Made by a program: the position numbers and the translations under genes. A stretch of DNA of 64,000 bases. It comes from Tunicatimonas sp964551335. Its GTDB lineage: Bacteria; Bacteroidota; Bacteroidia; Cytophagales; Cyclobacteriaceae. The notes under the pieces were generated by a model. The model saw only the letters and a list, made by a program, of their open reading frames with translations. It ran no database searches and was not told the DNA's origin. Positions 9,170-18,154 of this stretch are shown piece after piece (position 1 is the stretch's first letter; each line of letters starts with the position of its first letter). The DNA is taken from positions 124,001 to 188,000 of the forward strand of contig CAZKCO010000012.1 in the NCBI GenBank assembly GCA_964551335.1. Direction: 5' to 3'.

Positions 9170-9902
9170 CAATTATCTTTCGCAAGGTAACAATCTCTTC
9201 TAAATCAGCGAACCGGTAAGTATCAGATATTCCTTCTTTCGAGAGTAAACCATTATTTTCTACTCCTCCCTCGGGTACACTAACCCGAGCTGAAGCATGC
9301 ACCTCAGTCAAACCAATCCGTAGCAGTTGATCTACATTCTGACTAGAAACGCCTCCACCTGCTAGAATCACAGCGTTACCTTTAACCAAATCCTTAATCG
9401 CTTGTAACAAGTCTACCCCGAGTACAGCACTCACTTGCTGTCCGGAAGTAAGTATCCGATGAACTCCCAATCCAAGAAGTTTCGGTAATTCACTTATAGG
9501 ATCTTGAATTTGATCAAACGCACGGTGGAAGGTTACCGGTAATGGTGAGGCCAATTCCATAAAATCCTGCATCAATGGTAGATCTACTTTACCTTTATCT
9601 GTTAAAGCCCCTAGTACCAATCCATCGGCACCATAGTTTTTAAAAAAGCGAATGTTTGCTAGAATAATTTCCCGATCAGTATCATCATACACAAAGCCAC
9701 CCATACGGGGCCTTATGAGAACAAAAATGGGAATATTAAGCCTTTTTTTTGCAAGCTGAAAAAGCGCCGGATCAGGAGTAAGACCACCGATCTCCAGCCC
9801 ACTACACAATTCGATACGATCAGCCCCACCCAGTTCCGCAGTGATAGCTGATTGTAATGAGTCAACACAAATTTCTAACTTTCTTAAATTATGTTTCTTC
9901 AT
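9144..9902 (-). CDS. cutC: CutC family TIM-barrel protein
   Basis: This 252-residue protein of the PF03932 family adopts a TIM barrel. It was named for copper homeostasis, although that role is now disputed. Family features seen are LEICVDSLQSA and GADRIELCS near the N-terminus, TPDPALF, VLIRPRMGGFVY, PVTFHRAFDQ and the C-terminal EVHASAR. No metal-binding cysteine cluster is present beyond the two near the start. It is the first gene of a leftward run with the EEP hydrolase and the Kelch protein, overlapping the former by about 26 bases. The product call is firm but the function is not. Confidence 0.88.
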   Translation of the reverse strand: MKKHNLRKLEICVDSLQSAITAELGGADRIELCSGLEIGGLTPDPALFQLAKKRLNIPIFVLIRPRMGGFVYDDTDREIILANIRFFKNYGADGLVLGALTDKGKVDLPLMQDFMELASPLPVTFHRAFDQIQDPISELPKLLGLGVHRILTSGQQVSAVLGVDLLQAIKDLVKGNAVILAGGGVSSQNVDQLLRIGLTEVHASARVSVPEGGVENNGLLSKEGISDTYRFADLEEIVTLRKIIDEYDTTSF

Positions 9903-10029
9903 TTTTTAAGAATATTGTCACTAATAAGTCGGTATTATAGCAAAAATTCCAACCTTTTAGAGCGAGTTAAGCTAACAACAGCTCTACCTCAGTGTACGTC
10001 TGAAAGAACTTTAGAGCACTCGAGAAAAA

Positions 10030-11139
10030 TCACTGTTGTAAATCATCTATTAAAACCTGAGCTACCTGACTCGAGGAATTAGTTTTACCCAAAATACTTC
10101 GTAGTAATTGATAATAATGAAGCTGTGTCTTCCGGTCTTCGGTCTCCTCAAGTAGCCTTTTTCCTATGTTTACAATCTTTTCAGAGGAAAAATCCTTCTG
10201 AATAAGCTCAGGAACCACCTCCCGATCTATGATTAAATTTACCAATGAAATGAAGGAAACGCGGATAAGGGCTTTGGCAATTCGGTAGGAAATGGTACTG
10301 GTTTTATAGACCACGATCTGGGGAACATTGAACAGTGCTGTTTCCAGCGTTGCCGTGCCCGAGGTAACAATTGCCAGATCAGCTATATTTAAAACCTGAT
10401 AGGTTTGGTCGGTCACAATGCTCACCTGAGAATGAGCCCGGACCAAATTATAATAATAGGCCGGAAGATTACCAACGGCAGCTACTACAAAATGTGCTTC
10501 CGGAAAGCGAGGTACCACTTCCAGCATGATCGATAGTACATTCAGAATTTCCTGCTTCCGGCTACCCGGGAGCAACGCGATAATGGGTTTTTCCGGTATA
10601 TTTTGTTGTTGCCGGAACAAAGAATCAGGCTGAAAGTTATTGATAGCATCTAATAAAGGATTCCCCACATAGGTGACATCAACTCCGTATTCTCGAAAGA
10701 AAGGCTCCTCAAATGGCAGTATGGAAAAAACCCGGTCCACATACTTTCGTAGCTTATGGGTTCTTTTGGCATTCCAGGCCCAGGTCTTGGGCGCAATGTA
10801 GTAGTAGACCGGCCAGCCTTGTTGTTTAGCAAATTTGGCTATTCTGAGGTTAAAACCCGGATAATCAATTAGAACAACTGCATCCGGTTGGAAACTAACC
10901 ATGTCTCGTTTGCAGATCTTAAGGAAGGTCCGGATTGTCCTAAGATTTTTTATCACCTCTAAGAATCCCATAAACGCCATATCACGGTAATGCGTTACCA
11001 ACTCGCCTCCAGCCTGTTCCATGGCGTCACCACCCCAGCAGCGAATCCTAGCTTCAGAGTCCAGCTGATGAATTTCCCGAATCAGATTTCCACCGTGTAG
11101 GTCACCGGATCGTTCTCCGGCAACTAAATAATACTTCAT
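10030..11139 (-). CDS. lpxB: Lipid-A-disaccharide synthase
   Basis: This GT19 glycosyltransferase joins UDP-2,3-diacylglucosamine and lipid X at the inner membrane to form the lipid A disaccharide. Its 369 residues are near the family's usual length. The N-terminal nucleotide region reads VAGERSGDLHGG (family GEASGDLHG). The central LIDYPGFNLR, IAPKTWAWN, LLPGSRKQEI and ATLETAL segments are characteristic. It overlaps the stop of the queD-like gene by 4 bases (ATGA), implying coupled translation with that gene upstream. Its presence shows an outer membrane with lipid A. Confidence 0.94.
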   Translation of the reverse strand: MKYYLVAGERSGDLHGGNLIREIHQLDSEARIRCWGGDAMEQAGGELVTHYRDMAFMGFLEVIKNLRTIRTFLKICKRDMVSFQPDAVVLIDYPGFNLRIAKFAKQQGWPVYYYIAPKTWAWNAKRTHKLRKYVDRVFSILPFEEPFFREYGVDVTYVGNPLLDAINNFQPDSLFRQQQNIPEKPIIALLPGSRKQEILNVLSIMLEVVPRFPEAHFVVAAVGNLPAYYYNLVRAHSQVSIVTDQTYQVLNIADLAIVTSGTATLETALFNVPQIVVYKTSTISYRIAKALIRVSFISLVNLIIDREVVPELIQKDFSSEKIVNIGKRLLEETEDRKTQLHYYQLLRSILGKTNSSSQVAQVLIDDLQQ

Positions 11140-11618
11140 GCGTTCAGTGCCGGTTCCGGATGTTCTTGAGGAATTGCGACTGATGAGGCTGGTTCCAGAC
11201 CTTCACCAAAAAACTCAACATAGTTGTTTCGGGTTTCAAATAAGCGAATAGAATGCAATTGCCCCCGGGAAGTTATTTTGGCTACTTCAGGAGCAAGTAT
11301 TTTCCAGAACTCTTCTACCAGCACTTCACAGCTGGCCATTTTACCCCGCATAAAGTCTACATCAACGTTCAGGTTTTTGTGATCCACTTTTTCAATAATC
11401 GTTCGCTTGATTACTTGACTCAACTGCTTAAGATCAACCACAAACCCAGTTTCTGGGTCAGGTTTGCCCTTCACCGTTACAATCATCTCAAAGTTATGTC
11501 CGTGCCAGTTTTCGTTGGCGCAAGGACCAAAAACTGCCTCGTTTTTCTCTCGGCTCCAACTAGGATTATATAATTTGTGGGCAGCATTAAAATGCTCCTT
11601 TCGACTCACATAGATCAT
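11136..11618 (-). CDS. queD: 6-carboxytetrahydropterin / 6-pyruvoyltetrahydropterin synthase family (QueD-like)
   Basis: This 160-residue member of COG0720 converts dihydroneopterin triphosphate to a reduced pterin for queuosine or, in some subfamilies, for folate or biopterin. The zinc ligands are His14 (AAHK), His39 and His41 (HGH). The catalytic region reads C33-A-N-E36-N-W-H-G-H, so it matches both C-x5-HGH and CxxExxHGH. DH at 79-80 and a C-terminal Glu (FETRNNY) complete the active site. A longer frame reaches 11678, but the ATG at 11618 fits the family start. An exact TAnnTTTG box lies 20-27 bases upstream. It is coupled by ATGA to lpxB. Confidence 0.82.
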   Translation of the reverse strand: MIYVSRKEHFNAAHKLYNPSWSREKNEAVFGPCANENWHGHNFEMIVTVKGKPDPETGFVVDLKQLSQVIKRTIIEKVDHKNLNVDVDFMRGKMASCEVLVEEFWKILAPEVAKITSRGQLHSIRLFETRNNYVEFFGEGLEPASSVAIPQEHPEPALNA

Positions 11619-11637
11619 GATTCTGCGCAATTTTTTG

Positions 11638-11645
11638 CAAATATA
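11638..11645 (-). promoter_or_regulatory. -7 box for the queD-like/lpxB operon
   Basis: On the minus strand TATATTTG matches TAnnTTTG exactly, placing a start site about 12 bases before the ATG at 11618 and supporting that start over the longer frame. No -33 element at good spacing is seen. Confidence 0.4.
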
Positions 11646-11703
11646 AACAATCCGGGCGCTATATTCAGTTCTATACAATTTCTAACTAATTAATCTGAAA
11701 AAG

Positions 11704-12474
11704 ATGATATTAATTGTAGGAGCACCATCACTACTGGGATATTCGGTGATCAGAAAACTAAATGACCAGAATTTTAACTATCTGATATTAAGTGGTGAAG
11801 ACCCCATTGAAACCACCTTGTTAACGGACGACTCATTCCAGTTTCTGCACTACCAGGAATATTCTGTAGTAAAACGTTGGATTACTGAAAAGACTGAGGA
11901 GATTGAGTTTATCGTTTGGTGTGACCCGGTTGAGGTTACAAAAAACGCATGTCTGTTTAAAGCACTCTGGCAATTAGGCAACCAGTACCAAATCCCGTTT
12001 GCAGCAGTGGTTTACGATGAGCGGATTATCCACGACTTAGTTCATGACGCCGACCAGCCCTTTTTCTGGGTAATGCTGATAGCAAATTATCTTTACAATT
12101 TAAACGAAAGAGTACTCTTATCTTCAACCTCTAGTGAGCTACAATTTGCTTCTCAACCTTCTCTCCCAGAGATAACTACCAAAACCTCAGTAAATAGAGA
12201 TAATAAAGTAGCACTTACCTTCGCCCCTGATGTAGCCGAAGTGTTATACCATTTCATCCTAAACCGAAAGCAGTCCGGTTTATACCGATTGCCTTTTCAA
12301 AGATTATCGGGAGAAAGTCTATCTCAAAAATTTACTAATTCTCCCAAAAAACATTGGGATAAAAAGGATACCGAATGGCCTCAGGAGGCTATGATTGCGA
12401 TACAAAAGTTCAGTAAGGCAGGTTTTGACCGCCCATTTACTTCATTTGCAGTAGCCCTGGACCAGTTTAGATAA
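11704..12474 (+). CDS. Degenerate HldD-like (ADP-heptose epimerase family) Rossmann protein
   Basis: This 256-residue protein resembles ADP-glyceromanno-heptose 6-epimerase at both ends. The start is MILIVGAPSLLG followed by VIRKLND, and the end carries KAGFDRPFTSFAVAL, close to the family's AGYDKPF tail. A SGLYRLPF segment matches the NLGTG region. It is about 60 residues shorter than true HldD. The nucleotide loop has Ser where the second Gly of GxxGxxG should be, and no YxxxK catalytic pair is visible. I infer a non-catalytic or repurposed paralogue. It diverges from the queD-like gene and is followed by the CHAD gene. Confidence 0.6.
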   Translation: MILIVGAPSLLGYSVIRKLNDQNFNYLILSGEDPIETTLLTDDSFQFLHYQEYSVVKRWITEKTEEIEFIVWCDPVEVTKNACLFKALWQLGNQYQIPFAAVVYDERIIHDLVHDADQPFFWVMLIANYLYNLNERVLLSSTSSELQFASQPSLPEITTKTSVNRDNKVALTFAPDVAEVLYHFILNRKQSGLYRLPFQRLSGESLSQKFTNSPKKHWDKKDTEWPQEAMIAIQKFSKAGFDRPFTSFAVALDQFR

Positions 12475-12537
12475 AACCTTTTAAAATGTTAAGAGTAGAT
12501 AGATTATACTCTTATAATAGAATCAACTACACAACAT

Positions 12538-13464
12538 ATGAAAAGCACCCTCGAGATTTCAGGCGTAGTATCTGTTCAAATCCAGGAAATCATGCAAAAC
12601 CGAGTCGATGCATGCCGGTTTGCATTGACAACGCTTGAACCCCATATCGCTATCCATGAAACCCGCAAAGAACTTAAAAAGATTCGTGCTTTAGCCCGTT
12701 TAACTCGTGCTTCCGTACCTAAACAAACTTACAAAAAAACCAACGCTTACTTTCGCGATGTGGCTCGTATCCTTTCTGATGCCCGAGATACCTCAGCTTT
12801 GCTAGATGTAGTGCTGACCTTACGTACACAGGTTGAGCAATCGGATTTGCAATCTCTGTTAGATCAGGTAGCCCACCACCTGATGGCTAAAAAAGCAGCA
12901 GTTACCCGTTACGAAATTAACCGGGATAACCTTCTCCATCACACGTTAGAAGCATTGGTAGCGGCCGAAGATTATATTGATGCTTTTGAAACTGAACAAC
13001 AGGGATTTCAGGCTATAGCTGGAGGAATTCAGAAAGTTTATGCCCGGGGAAGGAAAATGACCGAGTTAACTACCAAACATCCTGATGCCGAATTATTTCA
13101 TGAATGGCGCAAAAGGGTGAAGTATCTCCGTTACCAAATCGACGCAATCAGTAATATTTGGCCTGCTATGATGAGTGTCTGGGAAGACGAACTCCACAAG
13201 CTGAGCGATGCACTGGGAGCTGAGCACGACCTATTTGTATTGCACGAAACTATTCTCGAGTCCAAGCTTAAAAGCCAGGCCAATTGGCAAATACTGTTTG
13301 AGTTCATTGCTACTCAGCGACGGCTACACCAATCCGAAGCCCAAACGTTAGGTAACAAGCTTTACCATTGGGAGCCCAAGCAATTTATTCGTTGGTTAGA
13401 GAATAGTTGGGAAACAAAAGTTGAAGGCTCGCAAGTGAATCAAGGAAATCTGATTGAAGTATAA
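12538..13464 (+). CDS. CHAD domain protein
   Basis: This 308-residue all-helical protein has conserved histidines and basic residues typical of CHAD domains. Examples are IHETRKELKKIRALARL near residues 39-55 and a second, repeated EWRKRVKYLRYQ near 192-203. CHAD domains bind inorganic polyphosphate in characterised cases. No adjacent CYTH/triphosphatase domain or polyphosphate kinase is present here, so only polyphosphate binding can be suggested. It starts with ATG at 12538 and sits 60 bases before leuS, which has its own promoter-like sequence. Confidence 0.85.
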   Translation: MKSTLEISGVVSVQIQEIMQNRVDACRFALTTLEPHIAIHETRKELKKIRALARLTRASVPKQTYKKTNAYFRDVARILSDARDTSALLDVVLTLRTQVEQSDLQSLLDQVAHHLMAKKAAVTRYEINRDNLLHHTLEALVAAEDYIDAFETEQQGFQAIAGGIQKVYARGRKMTELTTKHPDAELFHEWRKRVKYLRYQIDAISNIWPAMMSVWEDELHKLSDALGAEHDLFVLHETILESKLKSQANWQILFEFIATQRRLHQSEAQTLGNKLYHWEPKQFIRWLENSWETKVEGSQVNQGNLIEV

Positions 13465-13470
13465 CTACTA

Positions 13471-13499
13471 TTGTTTCTTGCCTAAATCTGCTAATTTTG
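13471..13499 (+). promoter_or_regulatory. Promoter of leuS (TTG-18-TAATTTTG)
   Basis: A -7 box TAATTTTG (13492-13499) matches TAnnTTTG exactly. It is preceded 18 bases upstream by TTG (13471-13473), within the spacing known for Bacteroidota. The transcript would start around 13506, close to the leuS ATG at 13525. Confidence 0.5.
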
Positions 13500-13524
13500 G
13501 CATTTCAAAAAATGAACGGTCAAT

Positions 13525-16123
13525 ATGGCATCTTATGATTTTCAGGCTATTGAAAAAAAATGGCAAGAACACTGGCGCAAAAATAATATTTACCAGGTTG
13601 AGGTAGATCTTACCAAACCCAAGTACTACGTACTCGATATGTTCCCTTATCCATCCGGGGCTGGATTGCACGTAGGTCATCCACTAGGCTATATTGCTTC
13701 TGATATTGTCAGCCGCTACAAGCGTTTGAAGGGGTTTAATGTACTTCATCCCATGGGTTTTGATTCATTCGGACTACCCGCGGAGCAGTATGCCATCCAG
13801 ACCGGGCAGCACCCCGAAATTACTACGGCTGAAAACATTAAGCGCTACAAAGAACAACTCAAGAACCTTGGTTTTTCATACGATTGGAGCCGGGAGGTGC
13901 AAACTAGTGCCCCCAACTTCTACCAGTGGACTCAGTGGATCTTTATGCAATTGTTCCAAAGCTGGTACAATAAATCTACTGACCTGGCCGAGCCTATTGA
14001 AACGTTGATTACCAAATTTGAAGAAGAAGGAAACGAGTTAGTGCAAGCCGCTCGCGATGATGAAACACCCACTTTCTCTGCTGCTGAATGGAAAGGTATG
14101 TCCGAGGATGAACAACAAAAGATGCTTCTTAACTATCGTCTTACCTACTTGGCTGATACGGTAGTGAACTGGTGTCCGGCCATGGGAACGGTGTTGGCTA
14201 ACGACGAAGTAAAAGACGGATTTTCCGAACGAGGCGGTTACCCGGTGGAACGAAAAAAGATGAAGCAGTGGATGATGCGTATCACAGCCTACGCTGACCG
14301 CCTTTTGGAAGGCTTGAACCATATTGACTGGACTGAGTCCCTAAAAGAAATGCAGCGCAACTGGATTGGCCGCTCCAACGGCTGCGAATTAGATTTTCGG
14401 GTTCAGGATTCTGATATTACGCTCACGGCTTTTACCACCCGTCCAGATACCACCTTTGGCGTAACCTACATAACCTTAGCCCCAGAACACGAGCTAATTA
14501 ATCAACTTACCACCGCAAACCATAGAGGTGAAGTTATGGCTTACGTTGAAAAGGCGGTCAACCGCTCTGAGAGAGACCGCATGGCTGATGTAAAAACCGT
14601 TTCGGGAGTGTTTACGGGTTCTTACGCCGTAAATCCCCTCTCCAATGAACCGGTTCCAATTTGGGTAGCTGACTATGTGTTAGCAGGTTACGGTACAGGG
14701 GTGGTTATGGGTGTGCCCTCTTCTGATGATCGGGATTTCCGCTTCGCCCAACACTTTGACCTGCCTATTGTACACGTGATTGAAGGAACCGAAACGCTGG
14801 AAGATCCAACTGAAATTAAACACGGAACGATCATCAATTCCGGATTTATGAACGGGATGGATTCTCATGACGCCATACAGGCCTCGATTGACAAAGCGGA
14901 AGAACTAGGAGTAGGTGTCGCCAAGGTCAATTATAAAATGCGGGATGCCGTATTTAGTCGCCAACGCTACTGGGGAGAACCCGTTCCCGTTTACTTTAAA
15001 GATGATATTCCTCACNNNNNNNNNNNNNNNNNNNNNNNNNNNNNNNNNNNNNNNNNNNNNNNNNNNNNNNNNNNNNNNNNNNNNNNNNNNNNNNNNNNNN
15101 NNNNNNNNNNNNNNNACCGGCCATTTGCTCTATTCCCGATTCTGGACCAAGTTTTTACACGACCGGGGTTTTGTTACCGTAGACGAACCCTATAAAAAGC
15201 TCATCAACCAGGGCATGATTCAGGGGCAATCCAGCATCGTGTATCGGGTGCAGGGTAAAAATCAGTTTGTTTCATACGGACTTAAGGATCAGTACGAGGT
15301 GTCGCCTATGCACGTAGATATTTCGCTGGTTACCAATGACGTCTTAGACATTGAAGTTTTCCGTCAGTGGCGAGAAGATTTAGCTGATGCTGAATTTATA
15401 CTGGAAGATGGTCAATATAGGTGTGGATCGGAAGTGGAGAAAATGTCTAAACGACTGTTCAACGTAGTGAATCCGGATGACGTAGTGGAGCAATACGGGG
15501 CGGATACCCTCAGACTTTACGAGATGTTTCTAGGCCCGCTGGAACAGTCTAAACCCTGGAACACTAACGGCATTGATGGAGTGTTTAAGTTTTTACGTAA
15601 ACTCTGGCGGCTTTTTCACGATGATAAGGGCGAATTTTCGGTTTCGGATGATGTGCCTACCAATGATGAGTTGAAGGTGCTGCATAAGACCATTAAAAAA
15701 GCCCAGGAAGATATTGAGAGCTATTCTTTCAATACTTCGGTCAGCAGCTTTATGATTTGTGTAAACGAGCTTACAACGCTCAAATGCAACAAACGACAGA
15801 TTCTCAGCGATCTCTTGATTATTCTTTCTCCTTTTGCTCCGCATGTAGCGGAAGAACTTTGGCAAAAATTAGGAAATGATGATAGTATTGTCTTGGCTAC
15901 TTTCCCAGTTTACGACGAAAAATATTTGATTGAAGATACCTATGAGTATCCTGTTTCAATTAACGGGAAAGTACGAACCAAAATGAACTTCTCGCTGGAG
16001 ACTTCTAAAGATGAAATCGAGAAACAGGTGCTGGCTGATGAAACTGTACAGCGATGGACGGAAGGAAAAACACCTAAGCGGGTAATAGTAGTACCAAAAC
16101 GTATTGTAAATATCGTGATTTAA
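13525..16123 (+). CDS. leuS: Leucyl-tRNA synthetase, interrupted by an assembly gap
   Basis: This class I synthetase charges tRNA-Leu. Before the gap are 497 codons with HVGH (residues 49-52, HIGH motif) and the editing domain TTRPDTTFGVTY region. They end in the conserved RQRYWGEPVPVYF. After the gap the frame resumes with TGHLLYSRFW, includes KMSKR at 15441-15455 (KMSKS loop) and the C-terminal anticodon domain, about 335 codons. Total known is about 832; a full Bacteroidota LeuRS is roughly 920-940. The segment with the conserved GSSW(Y/F) region is therefore missing in the N run. This is a sequencing gap rather than a broken gene. Confidence 0.93.
15016..15115. other. Assembly gap (100 N)
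   Basis: Exactly 100 undetermined bases lie inside leuS. The frame before the gap ends on a codon boundary and the frame after it also begins on one, so the true gap must be a multiple of three. It is probably about 250-350 bases; the run of 100 is a placeholder. Confidence 0.98.
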
Positions 16124-16127
16124 ACTA

Positions 16128-16517
16128 CTAAGGATTCTGATTAGAAATAATCGGGGTTTCTATTGAATCAGCGGGAGCCATAAAGGGGTCATCGGGTGCG
16201 GCAAGTGGATCTACGTAAGCGGAATCCATGGAGACTGTTTCGCCAGGTGGGAATACCGTAACCATCTCTACGGTTTTGATTTCATTATATCGCTTGGCGT
16301 ATCTAATCTCGTCGATAATTCCGTAGCGGCTCTTATCGGTAATAAATTGCTTAGGGGTAAAGCTGGTGTCGGCTTCAAAAAGTGAGAAGTGCTCAGTCCT
16401 TACGCTATCATCTAGTATGAAGCTGCTCTGAAAAGCCGGGCAGATCATTCCACGGTGACAGGCCGAAAGCATCAGTCCGGCAATAATATACTTTGTGGTA
16501 GAACTTACAATTCTCAT
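16128..16517 (-). CDS. Small predicted lipoprotein
   Basis: This 129-residue protein of unknown function has a lipobox LSAC at residues 17-20, which places it on the membrane after lipidation at Cys20. A second Cys follows in GMICPAF. The middle is charged, and the end is proline- and acid-rich (DPLAAPDDPFMAPADS), likely disordered. I recognise no named family, although short lipoproteins with a CPAF/CPAY-like motif after the lipid Cys occur in Bacteroidota. It converges on leuS with only 4 bases between stops. Confidence 0.6.
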   Translation of the reverse strand: MRIVSSTTKYIIAGLMLSACHRGMICPAFQSSFILDDSVRTEHFSLFEADTSFTPKQFITDKSRYGIIDEIRYAKRYNEIKTVEMVTVFPPGETVSMDSAYVDPLAAPDDPFMAPADSIETPIISNQNP

Positions 16518-16677
16518 CCCAAACAGCGAGAAACAATGTTTAAGCTAGTACATTGCAAATATTCATCTTTGTTTAGCACTTAGCTTATATTTTTCCCGGA
16601 AAAACTTACTCTTCACCTATTTATCTGATTATTCAACTTTAATTTTATTATATTATTGCTAAACCATTGTATTTTTT

Positions 16678-18084
16678 CTATTTGTTAGGCAAAGGTGCGT
16701 ACATTTCAGGGCGACCCCGCAGGTACATAGCCCCTGATACACGATCGGTGTTATCGTACCTTCTGCGAAAATGCGGCATAAAATCATCAGTTTCTTCCAT
16801 CCACTGCTGCAATATCGCATAGTGCTGTTGAATTAATGGCCGGTATTTAGCCTGAAAAGCAAGATTATTCAACTCGTAGGGGTCATTAATCACATCATAA
16901 AACTCTATTTCAGGTCTAGGAGCCTGAAAGATCAACGATTGAGCCGTGTTTAATTCACCTTTCTCCTTTAAGCGTAACAATGACTGATGTGATAAACTTC
17001 CTGCCAAATCAGCCGCAGTTCCGTGAGGTAAATCAATATAGCTGTTAACAATCAGTTTGAAGCTATCGCTTCGCACACTGCGCATATGTTCGTCACAATC
17101 GTGCCAGTTCCTTTCGCTAAAAACGTATTCATCGGCAATGGATTGTTCCTGAACCAGGTTTTCAGCAAAACTATTTCCAAACATAGACGATGGCTTTTTG
17201 ACACCGCCCAGATCCAATATGGTTGGAGCCAGTCTGAGGGTAGTCAATAGTTGATTATTGACACTGGCATCTTGGATAACTTCTGGCCAGTTAATGATAA
17301 ACGGAGTCTTAATACCCTCGTCGTACAGCGTACCTTTCGCCCGGGTAAATGGTTTACCATTGTCGCTCATAAATATCACAACGGTGTTTTCTCGTTTACC
17401 TTCCTCCTCTAAAATGTTTAAAGCACTCCCCATAATACTGTCCATTCGGCCAATTTCGTCGTAGTACATGGCTAAATCCTGACGAGTTTCCGGTGTATCA
17501 GCTAGGTAGGGTGGAATGATTACTTCGGAAGGATCATGGCCATTGGTAATGGTATTGGGTTGATAGCTTCGGTGGGGATCAAAGAAAGCAAACCAGACAA
17601 AAAACGGTTGATCACCTGCTTCGGACAATACGTATTCTAAATCTTGCCCCCGAGGGTTTCCATTGCCGGGGTTGAAATAGTCGAACTGAGCAGTGGCCGA
17701 TTCGCCAATATGAGATTTACCCAGCAAAGCACTGTAGTAGCCTGCGTCCTTCAGATAATAAGGCACAACTTTTTGACTCTCTTCCAACGGAGTATGTAAA
17801 TCCTCGGTACGAAGGGTATGGGGGAACTGACCGGTTAACAAACTGGTTCGGGTAGGACTGCACTGAGGTGAAGGCAGAAATACATTATTATAACGAATAC
17901 CAGTTTCAGCCAGTTGGTCAATGGTTGGGGTTCGAATGGCAGAATTACCGTAGCAACCAAAATCTCGCCAACCGGCGTCATCAGCAATAAATACAATAAT
18001 ATTGGGTTTTGAGGGTAAATTTTGACCCTGGGCTAGTGTTGAAAAGGCAGCAACGAGTAGTGTAACGAAAAACGATTTTATCAT
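16678..18084 (-). CDS. Secreted sulfatase, SGSH-like (heparan N-sulfatase type)
   Basis: This 468-residue sulfatase has a signal peptide (residues 1-20) and metal-binding Asp35-Asp36 (FIADDAG). Cys75 of CSPTR, within PQCSPTRTSLLTG, would be converted to formylglycine. The order ADDAGWRDFGCYGN, IRTPTIDQLA and HTLRTEDLHTPL is closer to N-sulfoglucosamine sulfohydrolase than to arylsulfatases, though the substrate is inferred. Marine Bacteroidota use such enzymes on sulfated polysaccharides. No SusC/SusD or glycosidase is next to it, so it is not in an obvious utilisation locus. ATG 18084 is preferred over an upstream frame because it begins the signal peptide. Confidence 0.88.
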   Translation of the reverse strand: MIKSFFVTLLVAAFSTLAQGQNLPSKPNIIVFIADDAGWRDFGCYGNSAIRTPTIDQLAETGIRYNNVFLPSPQCSPTRTSLLTGQFPHTLRTEDLHTPLEESQKVVPYYLKDAGYYSALLGKSHIGESATAQFDYFNPGNGNPRGQDLEYVLSEAGDQPFFVWFAFFDPHRSYQPNTITNGHDPSEVIIPPYLADTPETRQDLAMYYDEIGRMDSIMGSALNILEEEGKRENTVVIFMSDNGKPFTRAKGTLYDEGIKTPFIINWPEVIQDASVNNQLLTTLRLAPTILDLGGVKKPSSMFGNSFAENLVQEQSIADEYVFSERNWHDCDEHMRSVRSDSFKLIVNSYIDLPHGTAADLAGSLSHQSLLRLKEKGELNTAQSLIFQAPRPEIEFYDVINDPYELNNLAFQAKYRPLIQQHYAILQQWMEETDDFMPHFRRRYDNTDRVSGAMYLRGRPEMYAPLPNK

Positions 18085-18154
18085 GATAGGCGGTTGGTCT
18101 CGGTTTAGCGAGATACAAAACATTTGATAGTATAGCAAGTTGGATTCTCTGATT

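Noticed and set aside
9891..10082. 63-residue plus-strand frame between cutC and lpxB
   Set aside because: It spans the spacer and the lpxB end, with no motif or start signal.
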